A stretch of 64,000 nucleotides of DNA from Metabacillus crassostreae (GCF_016908395.1 NZ_JAFBDU010000011.1:62001-126000), one strand, 5' to 3'; counted from the stretch's first letter, positions 9,286-17,818 are shown. The notes: generated by a model from the sequence alone, not told the origin. Program-made: numbers and translations.

Positions 9286-9391
9286 AAGCTAGTATAGTAG
9301 GATAATAGTTTTTCTACAAAGCTGATATTATGGGCTATTTGGTGGTTTGAAGCTAGTAAAGTGTTAACAAGATGGAGGTACTTGCTAGTTT
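9286..9391. promoter_or_regulatory. Three AAGCTAGTAWAGT-like repeats upstream of npr
   Basis: AAGCTAGTATAGT at 9286-9298 and AAGCTAGTAAAGT at 9350-9362 differ by one base. ACTTGCTAGTTT at 9380-9391 resembles the same motif in inverted form. The first overlaps the likely -10 of npr. They are candidate regulator sites; which protein binds is unknown. Confidence 0.4.
9291..9319 (-). promoter_or_regulatory. Putative sigma-A promoter of npr
   Basis: On the minus strand TTGTAG (-35, 9314-9319), a 17-base spacer, then TATACT (-10, 9291-9296). The -35 is weak, as in activated promoters. A leader of roughly 55 bases would result. Confidence 0.45.
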
Positions 9392-9587
9392 AGAAAGTTA
9401 TATAATTTTACGCATAATTTACTGGTCTATTGACCTAGAGAGTTAGGACTATAGAATACCTAGCTAGGTTCGTGGTATGTTGGTTTTAATGAAGGCTCTT
9501 TTCTGAATTGTGTGTCTAGGCGCAATAAGGTTTATGAAATAAGCCTCCATAACTTGACTTGAATTCTACTATATAAAGGGGAGCTTG

Positions 9588-10484
9588 ATGATGTATGAAT
9601 CTATCGAAATAGGACATGTAATCAAGAGCTTAAGAAAGTCTATGGATTTAAGTCAGCAGCAATTAGCAGAGGGAATATGTACACAAGCCCAAATTAGCAA
9701 AATTGAAAATTCGAACGAAATTCCTTCTTCATTGATTTTATATAAGCTATCAAGAAAGCTTGGCGTTGATATGAATTATTTTTTTGAAATAGCAGAAACA
9801 CCAAGACTAGATTATGTAAGAGATGTTTATAAAATGATAAGGTTTTTTATAAGAGAACGTGATTATCATTCAGTTTCACAGATTGTGACACAGGAAAAAA
9901 ACAATCCATTGTTTCAGTCAGTTGAACATAAGCAATTTTTAGTATGGCATGAGGGAATCTGTGATTTTTATTTAAATGAAGATATTCATAGTAGTGTTGA
10001 GAAGGTAACAAGGGCATTGTTCATGACATATAAAAATGAACGATCTCTCATGAAAGAGCGGGAAATTGAAATAGCTAATAGTTTAGCCATTTTATATAAG
10101 GAACAGGGGAAATATACTCGGTCATTGGAGCTTTATACAAAGCTTTTAAGAAGTATGAAGTCAATTGATGTTATGAAGGATGACTCTATTAAACTTCGGA
10201 TTTATTATGGAGTTGGTAAAGCGTACACAGATATGGGGGAATATCAGAAATCCCTGCATTATTGTCAAAAAGCTATTAAGCTTGCGATGAAAATGGAGAC
10301 AATGTACTTATTAGGTGAGCTTTATTTTCAATGTGGTTCAAACTATTATCGGATGGGTGATGGGGAAGGTGGTTCATCACATATTAGAAAATGCTTAACC
10401 GTTTTTAAGCTGCAAGGTAAAGATGAGATGATTTCTTTTGTGGAGAGTTTACATGATAAGCTACGGCGGAAGCATATTTCTTAG
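9588..10484 (+). CDS. PlcR-like HTH-TPR transcriptional regulator (RRNPP family)
   Basis: About 298 residues, close to PlcR (about 285) and much shorter than NprR (about 420). The N-terminus is an XRE-type helix-turn-helix (about 5-65, with SQQQLAEGICTQAQISKIE); the rest (about 75-295) is a TPR-like helical array with recognisable repeats such as LYKEQGKYTRSLELYTKLL and AYTDMGEYQKSLHYCQKAI. RRNPP proteins bind short imported peptides in their TPR domain and change DNA binding in response. The gene lies between the divergent protease gene and a small exported peptide gene in the same orientation, the arrangement of plcR-papR. SD AAGGGGAG; start is ATG 9588 or ATG 9591. The exact subfamily cannot be proved from the sequence alone. 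Confidence 0.85.
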   Translation: MMYESIEIGHVIKSLRKSMDLSQQQLAEGICTQAQISKIENSNEIPSSLILYKLSRKLGVDMNYFFEIAETPRLDYVRDVYKMIRFFIRERDYHSVSQIVTQEKNNPLFQSVEHKQFLVWHEGICDFYLNEDIHSSVEKVTRALFMTYKNERSLMKEREIEIANSLAILYKEQGKYTRSLELYTKLLRSMKSIDVMKDDSIKLRIYYGVGKAYTDMGEYQKSLHYCQKAIKLAMKMETMYLLGELYFQCGSNYYRMGDGEGGSSHIRKCLTVFKLQGKDEMISFVESLHDKLRRKHIS

Positions 10485-10530
10485 ATAGATGTTTGTCGAA
10501 AATATTCCAATAGTTATATTCACGGCTATG

Positions 10531-10546
10531 TATGCTTAAGAACATG
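10531..10546. promoter_or_regulatory. PlcR-box-like palindrome ahead of the peptide gene
   Basis: TATG, eight bases, CATG, centred on CTTAAG. The known PlcR box is TATG-N8-CATA with A and T at fixed inner positions; here the outer half-sites and spacing match but the two inner positions do not. It lies 66 bases upstream of a perfect TATAAT. Confidence 0.4.
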
Positions 10547-10612
10547 GTATATATAGTAGGAATTCCTGTTACATCATCGCTAGTCAAGAATTCAGAGCAG
10601 TTATTATTTTTA

Positions 10613-10618
10613 TATAAT
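10613..10618 (+). promoter_or_regulatory. -10 element of the peptide gene
   Basis: A perfect TATAAT, 40 bases before the ATG of the peptide gene. No -35 is recognisable at the right distance (ATTCAG), which fits activator-dependent transcription. Confidence 0.45.
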
Positions 10619-10657
10619 AGAGCTACAGTTTAAAAAATAAATTAGGAGGAATTATTA

Positions 10658-10783
10658 ATGAAAAAAACATTACTTAATGGTTTATTTGCAATTGCACTAA
10701 TTGTTTCCACTGTTTCATTTTTACAGTATGCACCAGTAGAGGTTTCAGCTCCTTTTTATGAGGATTTACCTGATCAGCATTGA
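10658..10783 (+). CDS. PapR-like exported pro-peptide, probable signal for the upstream regulator
   Basis: A 41-residue ORF starting MKKTLLNGLFAIALI with a strong SD (TTAGGAGGA) 7 bases before its ATG. The N-terminal half is a lysine-plus-hydrophobic export signal and the tail is short and polar, ending YEDLPDQH. The PapR peptides of the Bacillus cereus group are about 48 residues and carry the active heptapeptide at the extreme C-terminus, for example ADLPFEF or SDLPFEH; the shared D-L-P core at the same place, the export signal and the position directly after a PlcR-like gene support the same role. By that model it is exported, trimmed outside the cell, re-imported by an oligopeptide permease and bound by the regulator's TPR domain. 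A REP element starts 7 bases after the stop. Confidence 0.75.
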   Translation: MKKTLLNGLFAIALIVSTVSFLQYAPVEVSAPFYEDLPDQH

Positions 10784-10790
10784 TTGATTT

Positions 10791-10820
10791 GGTGCCTGTC
10801 ACCACCCGGTTTTTGTCTGA
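10791..10820 (+). repeat. REP-like 30-bp element, copy 3
   Basis: GGTGCCTGTCACCACCCGG followed by a variant right half with an extra GAACAT before GTCGAA, which extends it to about 10830. It lies just after the peptide gene. Confidence 0.8.
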
Positions 10821-10860
10821 ACATGTCGAATAACTGAATAGCTATCTTGTAGACTAAACG

Positions 10861-10902
10861 AAAAAAAGTCACCCTCACATGTCAAGAAAGGGTGACTTTT
10901 TT
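10861..10902 (-). terminator. Terminator of the PspA-spermidine synthase-like operon (bidirectional)
   Basis: AAAAGTCACCCT pairs with AGGGTGACTTTT, with A and T runs on either side, so it can also stop transcription from the peptide gene. Confidence 0.85.
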
Positions 10903-12454
10903 AATAGCTTCTCCACGCTTTTTCGTATTTCTCAATGATTGTAGGACGCATTAGTGTGTTTGTTTCGAGTTCAACAGCTTCACCGTCTGCATTTGTTATT
11001 TCAGAGTCGATATCTTTACCAAAGGTAGTGAGTCCTTTTAACACATCATCTGTTAGAAACTTTGTTTGTACTGAAATTTTAGACTCTTCAAGTGAAAATT
11101 CTTCTCTTTTTGCTAAAATAAATCCCCAATCACCAAAGCTTGGAACATCTACATGGAGATTTTCAGTATATAGCTGTGCAGCTTGTACGGTTTTATCGAT
11201 GGACCAATAAACTTCTGTTGCAAATGTTGGGCTTGTTGCTTGGATCATAATTGATCCACCAGGTGCTAAATGATTCCGTAGAAGCTGGTAAAATTCTAAT
11301 GTATAAAGCTTATTTAAAGACTCATTATTAGGATCAGGTAAATCAACAAGAATCACATCATAAAAGGTTGTTTGCTGCTTTTGTAAAAATAAGAAGGCGT
11401 CCTCATTTTTTACTTCAACACGCTCATCTTCAAAGGCATGCTTATTTAAAGAAACGAGATCTCGGTGTTGTTTTCCTAACTCAACAACTGCGGGATCTAG
11501 GTCGACTAACGTCATTTTTTTGATATCATCATATTTTTGTAATTCTCTTAAAGCTAACCCATCACCACCACCAAGAATCAACACATTCTTTCGTGTGTTG
11601 GCAGAAGCGATTGCAGGGTGAACGAGTGTTTCGTGATAACGATATTCATCGTTTGAGCTAAATTGAAGCTGTCCATCTAGAAATAAGCGTACATCTCCTT
11701 GTTCCTTCGTCAGAATGATTTGCTGGTAATCTGTTTGATCTGTATAGACAATTGGGTCACGATAGAGCTTTTGTTCGAATGAAAAGGCAGTTTCTTCACC
11801 AAAAAGAACACCAGAAACTAGTAATAATAGAATGACAATTCCCGCAGAAAAATGAAGCTTAAATCGTTTAAATTCTCGTTTGAAATAAATGAGAATCCAT
11901 AAAGCAATAGCTACATTTATAATTGCCACTAAAAAAGCAGTTTTAACAAGTCCGAATTCAGGTCGTAATAAATAAACAAAAAGAAGACCACCAATCAGTC
12001 CTCCAGCATAATCAGAAAAAAGAACTCTTGCCGTACTTTTCTTAAGAGTAACGCCAATTTCATTCGCCTTCCTAATTAAAATAGGTAGCTCAACACCAGT
12101 GAGGGCACCAACAATTAACGTAACAGAATAGAGGAAAAATGCGTCCATTCCAGAAGAAAGGTAGGCAGTTACTCCAAATAATAAAAATGTGGAGAAGCCA
12201 GCAATAATCCCAATTAAATATTCAATCCAAACAAATGATAAAATTAAATTCTTTGTCACTTTCTCACTAATTGATGCACCAATTCCCATTCCTGTTAGAA
12301 AAAGAGAAATGGTGAGGGTGTATTGTTTAACACCATCACCAAGTAAATAGGAGCCGACCGCACCAAATAAGACTTCAAAGATAATTCCGCATACAGACAC
12401 AATTCCTGATGCCCAATAAATGGCATTGCTTTGTTTTCGACTTTGATCAATCAC
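10901..12454 (-). CDS. Membrane spermidine synthase-like protein
   Basis: About 517 residues. The N-terminal half (about 15-220) holds seven or so hydrophobic segments. The C-terminal half is a spermidine-synthase-type Rossmann fold with the nucleotide-binding stretch VLILGGGDGLALREL, then VDLDPAVVELG and VILVDLPDPN. Such fusions are annotated as polyamine aminopropyltransferases, but the true substrate is unclear, and here the operon points to an envelope function. An upstream ATG at 12484 lacks an SD; AAGGAG lies 8 bases before the GTG at 12454, so I start there. It is the last gene of a five-gene unit with DUF4178, PspA, DUF4247 and DUF350 proteins. Confidence 0.85.
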   Translation of the reverse strand: MIDQSRKQSNAIYWASGIVSVCGIIFEVLFGAVGSYLLGDGVKQYTLTISLFLTGMGIGASISEKVTKNLILSFVWIEYLIGIIAGFSTFLLFGVTAYLSSGMDAFFLYSVTLIVGALTGVELPILIRKANEIGVTLKKSTARVLFSDYAGGLIGGLLFVYLLRPEFGLVKTAFLVAIINVAIALWILIYFKREFKRFKLHFSAGIVILLLLVSGVLFGEETAFSFEQKLYRDPIVYTDQTDYQQIILTKEQGDVRLFLDGQLQFSSNDEYRYHETLVHPAIASANTRKNVLILGGGDGLALRELQKYDDIKKMTLVDLDPAVVELGKQHRDLVSLNKHAFEDERVEVKNEDAFLFLQKQQTTFYDVILVDLPDPNNESLNKLYTLEFYQLLRNHLAPGGSIMIQATSPTFATEVYWSIDKTVQAAQLYTENLHVDVPSFGDWGFILAKREEFSLEESKISVQTKFLTDDVLKGLTTFGKDIDSEITNADGEAVELETNTLMRPTIIEKYEKAWRSY

Positions 12455-12554
12455 AAAAGAATCTCCTTGCTTTGTAAAATACATGTGTTCGACTGCTTTT
12501 TAAATCCGCAACTTATTTTTAGGTAATGGAATTAGCGTGGGAAATCTCTTACTC

Positions 12555-12950
12555 TTATGTAATCGAAGCACCAATAACAAAGGCTAATCCAATTGACACA
12601 CACATGCTAATAATTCCTACAGATATATTTCCTTTGTGTAGCTGCTCTTCAACAGAGAATTTTCTAGTGAAAAGCTCAAATAAAAGATAAGCAATCATTT
12701 GTAAAAGAACACCAAATGCACCCCAAATCAATGTATCTAGCACGCTAGCACTATGATAGATAGAAAAAGATAGTATGATGCAAATACCGATAATTTTACC
12801 ACCAATTGAAAGGGTTACAGCATGATTTCCTTTTAATACCTCATCCCAGTCTTTATACTTCTTTGTTAAGGATTCAAATATAGCTAAGCCAATTAATACG
12901 ATGACAATTGCAATGGCAAAGTATACGGCTGTTAAAATAAATGGTTCCAT
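12555..12950 (-). CDS. DUF350 family four-helix membrane protein
   Basis: About 131 residues with four hydrophobic segments (about 6-27, 50-70, 80-105, 112-130) and little else, which is the DUF350 pattern. Function unknown; the family recurs beside PspA and spermidine synthase-like genes. The ATG at 12959 is too close to the SD AAGGG; the ATG at 12950 has a 9-base spacing and is preferred. The gap to the preceding DUF4247 gene is short. Confidence 0.75.
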   Translation of the reverse strand: MEPFILTAVYFAIAIVIVLIGLAIFESLTKKYKDWDEVLKGNHAVTLSIGGKIIGICIILSFSIYHSASVLDTLIWGAFGVLLQMIAYLLFELFTRKFSVEEQLHKGNISVGIISMCVSIGLAFVIGASIT

Positions 12951-12974
12951 TGTATTCATCCCTTCTGAAATTAA

Positions 12975-13586
12975 TTACTTACCTGTACCTGGTCCACCAC
13001 CACGGACAGATGAAGTGCCACCTCGAACGGTCGAGGATGATCCTGGTGTTTTGAATAATCCACCTGATGATCCGTAGCCTCCATAACAATTATCATTATT
13101 ATTTGAGCACTTTTGACGTTGCTTTTTGCCCCAGTCATCAACATCTAGAATTTCATCTAACACCCATAAAACTAATAAACCATCAAAAAAGCTAGGATTA
13201 TAATGATTGCGCACAAATTCATAGTCTGACACTTCAACCATCGTATTTTCAGGATTGTCAGGATCATTTGTTAAAATGACAAACAGATTGTCATAGACTA
13301 GTACTTGTTTATTATCTTTTTTCTCACTTATTTCACGAGGTTTTTCATAGTTTTGTAAATCACTTGCTAATGTTTCAATAGACTGATTTTCAGCTATATA
13401 AATCTCGGAAATTTCAGCAGAGCCTTCTTGACTTGATACAACATCTTGAAGCATATACGTTGTTTGAATATATTCTGCGATTCCATCTTTAAAAAGTGTC
13501 CCACCGGTCGAACCTTGGACACCACTTCCGCAAGCTGACAAAATAAGGACAAGTGACAGCATAACAAAAAGAAGTGGTTTTCTCAT
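12975..13586 (-). CDS. DUF4247-like lipoprotein
   Basis: About 203 residues. The N-terminus is a lipoprotein signal with the lipobox LSACGSG, so the mature protein should be tethered to the outer face of the membrane. The middle is an alpha/beta domain; the last 45 residues are rich in Cys, Gly and Ser (CSNNNDNCYGGYGSSGG, then two VRGG motifs). SD AAGGTG precedes the ATG at 13586. Function unknown; it is found in the PspA-linked operon. Confidence 0.7.
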   Translation of the reverse strand: MRKPLLFVMLSLVLILSACGSGVQGSTGGTLFKDGIAEYIQTTYMLQDVVSSQEGSAEISEIYIAENQSIETLASDLQNYEKPREISEKKDNKQVLVYDNLFVILTNDPDNPENTMVEVSDYEFVRNHYNPSFFDGLLVLWVLDEILDVDDWGKKQRQKCSNNNDNCYGGYGSSGGLFKTPGSSSTVRGGTSSVRGGGPGTGK

Positions 13587-13716
13587 GTACTCACCTTCTT
13601 TCACCACAATCTATGAGACAGACATCAAATCTATGTCCTTTATCTAAACCTTCATTTAAAGTCCCAGCAAAGAGGGATTGCTAGGACCTAATTGGTAAAA
13701 AGGTTCGTTATCTTGA

Positions 13717-14382
13717 TTATTTTCCGAGTTTTTTCTTTAAAGCAGCTAATTCATCATCAACTTCATTTGTTTCAAGAGATTTAAATTCATCATCAAGGCT
13801 TTTATTTGATGAACGCATATCTTCACTTGTTTCAGCTTCAGCTTCATACTGAAGAACCTTTTCTTCCATACGATCAAAGCCATGCTTAGAATCATCACTA
13901 CCTATTCCAGAAAGTGTACGATTCATTTTTGTTCTCGTTTTCGCAGATTCTGCACGAGCTTTTAGTGAATCTTTCTTTAGTTTCATTTCATAGTATTCAG
14001 CTTTCATTTCATCTAATTTCTTTCGTACTGAATCAGAATCTAGCTTTGCGCGGTCATATGATTCTTTTAACGTATCAGCTGTTTGGCTGTGAATCTTTTT
14101 ATCTTCTAGTGCACGACGAGCTAGATCATCATTTCCTGCTTCAATCGCTTTGATTGCTTGCTCATCACGTTTATCAACCATTTTTTGCGCATCTTCGTAT
14201 TTCTTTTGAAGCATTTTTTCATTTGCGATTTGCTTTGCAACAGCTGCTTCAGCTTCACGAATATCACTTTCCATATCTCTCATAAACTGCTCAAGCATTT
14301 TTACTGGATCTTCAGCTTTGTCTAGTAAAGAATTTAATTCAGAATCAACAACGGTTTTCACTCTTTTGAATAATTTAAACAT
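13717..14382 (-). CDS. pspA: PspA/IM30 family phage-shock protein
   Basis: 221 residues, almost wholly alpha-helical and charged, starting MFKLFKRVKTVVDSELNSLL with the family's early DPVKMLEQFMRDME segment. PspA proteins are ESCRT-III-like membrane-remodelling proteins that protect membrane integrity under envelope stress. SD AGGAGG; the gene follows the DUF4178 gene by 10 bases, so the two are co-transcribed. The terminal KKKLGK tail is normal for Bacillus members (LiaH/YdjF group). Confidence 0.92.
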   Translation of the reverse strand: MFKLFKRVKTVVDSELNSLLDKAEDPVKMLEQFMRDMESDIREAEAAVAKQIANEKMLQKKYEDAQKMVDKRDEQAIKAIEAGNDDLARRALEDKKIHSQTADTLKESYDRAKLDSDSVRKKLDEMKAEYYEMKLKKDSLKARAESAKTRTKMNRTLSGIGSDDSKHGFDRMEEKVLQYEAEAETSEDMRSSNKSLDDEFKSLETNEVDDELAALKKKLGK

Positions 14383-14392
14383 AGAAATCCTC

Positions 14393-14902
14393 CTAGTTAC
14401 TTGCTATAATTTTTAATTCAAATTGTTCGATTTCATACCCTACACTAACTTCAACTTCACTGCCCCATTTTTCAACAGACAGAAATTTTTCCTCATCATC
14501 ATCACAATAGTCAAAGTATTGACAGTTCATTCCATTAATATTTTGACTTCTCCCTAATCCAGTTACACGTGCGGTTCCAGATTCATCAAGATAGAAGGTA
14601 GTTCCTTCGTGTTCGATTTTCTTCGGAAAAGGCTCTTGCGGCTTAAGTTTAATTTTCTCATACATTCCAAGATAAAGCTCATCATCCATTTCAACACTCA
14701 GCCACATCGTTCTGTTCACACCTTCTAGCTGATAAGCATGCCATGTAAACCCATGATCATCATAACTAATTTTTCCAACAACCTTATAGTCCTCTAAATC
14801 ATAGGTGATAATGTCATCCGTTTGCAAATTGAACATGTTCCGTTCCTCAACAGGTTTTGTAGAAGAAGGCTTCTTACCAAACAACTTACTAAAAAAACTC
14901 AT
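14393..14902 (-). CDS. DUF4178 family protein
   Basis: 169 residues, cytosolic, beta-rich. An N-terminal FFSKLFGKKPS stretch precedes one DUF4178-type unit (YKVVGKISYDDHGFTWHAYQLEG). It is the first gene of the PspA operon, with SD GAGGTGG. Genes of this family are repeatedly found with PspA and membrane spermidine synthase-like proteins; the biochemical role is unknown. Confidence 0.75.
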   Translation of the reverse strand: MSFFSKLFGKKPSSTKPVEERNMFNLQTDDIITYDLEDYKVVGKISYDDHGFTWHAYQLEGVNRTMWLSVEMDDELYLGMYEKIKLKPQEPFPKKIEHEGTTFYLDESGTARVTGLGRSQNINGMNCQYFDYCDDDEEKFLSVEKWGSEVEVSVGYEIEQFELKIIASN

Positions 14903-14981
14903 GTATCCACCTCAACCTTTTGTCCATTTTACTTCCATTATATAACTACGTAGGAGATTTGAGAAAGTTTCATTTTTTTTT

Positions 14982-15011
14982 GGTGCCTGTCACCACCCGA
15001 GTTTTGTCGAA
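14982..15011 (+). repeat. REP-like 30-bp element, copy 4
   Basis: Matches the consensus exactly in its first half. It lies between the promoter side of the DUF4178 gene and the asnB terminator. Confidence 0.9.
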
Positions 15012-15020
15012 TAGAAAAAT

Positions 15021-15056
15021 AAAAAAACAGCCTCTTGTTTAAAAGGGGCTGTTTTT
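15021..15056 (-). terminator. Terminator of asnB
   Basis: On the minus strand CAGCC and CTT arms pair with AAG and GGCTG arms, followed by seven T residues. Confidence 0.8.
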
Positions 15057-15082
15057 AGTTGCTATCGGACATTCTGTTCAGA

Positions 15083-16969
15083 CTAGACTAGCTCAGTCTG
15101 TTTTGTTTCCTGGAAGCTATATTTATTTTCTATAAAGACTTGATGCCAAATCATAAAGATCAGAACAGTCCAGATTTTTCTACTGTTATCAGCTTTTCCA
15201 TTACAGTGATCTTCTAATAGGTTGGTAATCACTTTTTTGTTGAGCAGATGATCTGTTTGACTTTCATTTATAATATTAATGACCCAATCATGCATTTCAT
15301 TTTTTAACCAATGACGGATTGGAACAGGGAAGCCAAGTTTTTTACGAGTTAATACATGCTCAGGAACAACACCTTCTGCTGCTTTTCGAAGAATGTATTT
15401 TGTTGTATTATTGCTTGTTTTGAATTCAGTTCCCACTTTTGAAGCGACTTTAAATACTTCTTTATCTAAGAATGGTACGCGAAGCTCAAGTGAATTAGCC
15501 ATTGTCATTTTATCTGCTTTTAAAAGAATATCTCCTCTTAACCAAGTATGAATATCAATATATTGCATACGATCAACTGGATCATAGTTCTTTGTTTGAT
15601 CATAAAAAGGCTTTGTGATGTCAAGATAATGTGAATTCGGATTATACCATTTGAAAAGCTTTTCCTTCTCTTTTTCATCAAACATTTTTGCATTTCCGAT
15701 ATAGCGACTTTCCATCGGAGTACAGCCGCGTTCGATAAAGCTTTTGCCTGTTACACCTTCTGGGACAATTTCCGAAAGTCTTCTAAGTAGCATTTTCATG
15801 GTTTTTGGCACTTTGTTGAAAATAGCTAAATCCTGTGGTTCACGATAGATGTTATATCCACCAAATAATTCATCTGCACCTTCTCCAGAAAGCACTACTT
15901 TTACATGCTTTCTTGCTTCACGTGCGACGAAATACAATGGAATTGCAGCAGGATCAGCTAAAGGATCATCAAGATGCCACACAATCTTCGGTAATTCTTT
16001 CATATATTCCTCAGGACTGATCAGGTAGCTGATGTTTTCGATGTTTAATTTATCTGCCGTTTCCTTTGCTACATCTATTTCACTAAAGCCATTTTGTTCG
16101 AAGCCAACAGAAAATGTTTTAATTGCAGGATTGTACTTTTGTGCAATAGACGCAATTAATGATGAATCGATTCCACCTGATAAAAATGAACCAACAGGAA
16201 CATCACTTCGCATGTGAACATTAACTGAATCAAACATTACATCGCGAATTTCTTTTGCTAGCTTATCCTCTGTTGTAGCTACTGGTGAAAATGAAGCATT
16301 CCAATACTTTTTGATTTCCATGTTACCATTTGGTTTTTTTGTGAAATAGTGTCCTGGAAGTAGCTTTTGAATACCATCAGACATCGTGGCAGGCTCTGGT
16401 ACATATTGATAAGTTAAGTATTGTTGAAGTGCTTCACTGTTTATCACATCATTTTTCATAGCTAGCAAAATGCTTTTCTTTTCTGATGCGAAATATGTGC
16501 GATCTTCCTCCTTTTTGTAGAAAAAGGGCTTTATACCGAAATGATCTCTTGCTCCGAATAAAACTTCCTCTTGTTTATCCCAAATAAGAAACGCAAACAT
16601 TCCTCTTAGCATTTCAGGAGTTTTCTCTTTGTACTTACTGTACATGGCAATGATAACCTCTGTATCAGAATGTGTTTCAAAATGAAAGCCTTCCTGTGCT
16701 AATTCATTTCTCAGTTCAACATGATTGTAAACCTCTCCATTAAAAATAATCCAATAACGAGAGTTCTCGTATGAAAGTGGCTGATGTCCGCTTTCAAGAT
16801 CAATAATACTTAGTCGTCTAAATCCGAAGCTAATATAGTCGTCATAAAAATAACCAGAATCATCTGGTCCTCTATGTTCAATGATGTTATTCATATTCTC
16901 AAATAGGTGTTTGAATTGTTGACCTTGATTTATCCCTTTCTCGTGTATGCATCCAATAAATCCACACAT
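15083..16969 (-). CDS. asnB: Asparagine synthetase (glutamine-hydrolysing)
   Basis: 628 residues, full length compared with B. subtilis AsnB (about 632), which it resembles along its whole length. The N-terminal Cys2 (MCGF) is the glutaminase nucleophile, with RRLSIID and IIFNGEVYNH motifs. The synthetase domain has the ATP pyrophosphatase motif SGGIDSS near 265. It makes asparagine from aspartate, ATP and glutamine in the cytosol. The C-terminus retains KADNSRKIWTVLIFMIWH. SD AAGGTGAA. A single-gene unit, with a REP on each side of it. Confidence 0.95.
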   Translation of the reverse strand: MCGFIGCIHEKGINQGQQFKHLFENMNNIIEHRGPDDSGYFYDDYISFGFRRLSIIDLESGHQPLSYENSRYWIIFNGEVYNHVELRNELAQEGFHFETHSDTEVIIAMYSKYKEKTPEMLRGMFAFLIWDKQEEVLFGARDHFGIKPFFYKKEEDRTYFASEKKSILLAMKNDVINSEALQQYLTYQYVPEPATMSDGIQKLLPGHYFTKKPNGNMEIKKYWNASFSPVATTEDKLAKEIRDVMFDSVNVHMRSDVPVGSFLSGGIDSSLIASIAQKYNPAIKTFSVGFEQNGFSEIDVAKETADKLNIENISYLISPEEYMKELPKIVWHLDDPLADPAAIPLYFVAREARKHVKVVLSGEGADELFGGYNIYREPQDLAIFNKVPKTMKMLLRRLSEIVPEGVTGKSFIERGCTPMESRYIGNAKMFDEKEKEKLFKWYNPNSHYLDITKPFYDQTKNYDPVDRMQYIDIHTWLRGDILLKADKMTMANSLELRVPFLDKEVFKVASKVGTEFKTSNNTTKYILRKAAEGVVPEHVLTRKKLGFPVPIRHWLKNEMHDWVINIINESQTDHLLNKKVITNLLEDHCNGKADNSRKIWTVLIFMIWHQVFIENKYSFQETKQTELV

Positions 16970-17154
16970 GAAAGTTCACCTTCTTTTCTATTAATTAATA
17001 CATCGTACGTTAAACGGATGTTTATTCTAGATTGTTTCAAATCTGAAGAAAAATATCCGGAAAATTAGAAAAAACATATTTTTACAGATATTTCAACATA
17101 AAGTAACACTAAGTCCAATCTTAACACAAAAATTACCTAATTAATATATGAAAT

Positions 17155-17184
17155 GGTGCCTGTCACTACCCGAAATTTGTCGAT
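17155..17184 (+). repeat. REP-like 30-bp element, copy 5
   Basis: GGTGCCTGTCACTACCCG and TTTGTCGAT. It lies between the divergent asnB and ferritin genes, only 45 bases before the ferritin ATG. Confidence 0.9.
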
Positions 17185-17201
17185 TAAAATTTACTAGATT
17201 G

Positions 17202-17210
17202 TGGTATAGT
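17202..17210 (+). promoter_or_regulatory. Extended -10 promoter of the ferritin gene
   Basis: TGGTATAGT fits an extended -10 (TG-N-TATAAT type) and ends 18 bases before the ferritin ATG. No good -35 is seen and the REP copy lies directly upstream. Confidence 0.35.
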
Positions 17211-17228
17211 CTTAGGTAGGAGGGATGT

Positions 17229-17735
17229 ATGATGATTAGTGAAAAACTTGTTGATGGGTTAGTGAAACAGATGAATTATGAGTTCTATTCTGCTCATGCA
17301 TATTTAGGGATGGCAGCTTATTGTTCAGCAGAAAGTTTAGATGGTTTTGCTAATTTCTTTCTTGTGCAAGCTGAAGAGGAACGCTTTCATGCGATGAAAT
17401 TTTATAACTTTATTAATGATATGGGAGAGCGTGCTTTATTAGAGGGCTTTCCAACGCCACATAATGAATTTGATTCGGTTTTAGATGTGTTTGAAAAAGG
17501 TCTTTTACACGAAAAGGAAGTAACACGTCGTATTTATGACCTTGCAGACATGGCTCTAGATGAGCGTGAGCATGCAACAATGACATTTTTAAAATGGTTT
17601 ATTGAAGAACAAGTAGAAGAGGAAGCTAGCTTTGATACGCTAATTCAGAAATTAAAACGTATTGATAAAGACAGCAACGCATTCTTTATGCTTGATAGTG
17701 AATTAGGAAAAAGAACGTTTGTAGCTGGAGAGTAA
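17229..17735 (+). CDS. ftnA: Ferritin, iron-storage protein
   Basis: 168 residues with the four-helix ferritin fold. Ferroxidase-site residues are present in NYEFYSAHAYLG, QAEEERFHAMKFYN and FIEEQVEEEASF. It oxidises Fe(II) and stores iron in a 24-mer cage in the cytosol. SD TAGGAGGG; ATG 17229 or the adjacent ATG 17232 may start. A single-gene unit ending at the terminator at 17819-17857. Confidence 0.93.
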   Translation: MMISEKLVDGLVKQMNYEFYSAHAYLGMAAYCSAESLDGFANFFLVQAEEERFHAMKFYNFINDMGERALLEGFPTPHNEFDSVLDVFEKGLLHEKEVTRRIYDLADMALDEREHATMTFLKWFIEEQVEEEASFDTLIQKLKRIDKDSNAFFMLDSELGKRTFVAGE

Positions 17736-17746
17736 GAGGGGGAGGC

Positions 17747-17776
17747 GGTGCCTGTCACTACCCGATTTATGTCGAG
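17747..17776 (+). repeat. REP-like 30-bp element, copy 6
   Basis: GGTGCCTGTCACTACCCG with right half ATTTATGTCGAG. It begins 12 bases after the ferritin stop. Confidence 0.85.
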
Positions 17777-17818
17777 GGATATAGGTATTCTTCTTGTTAT
17801 AACTCTTTAAGATATACT

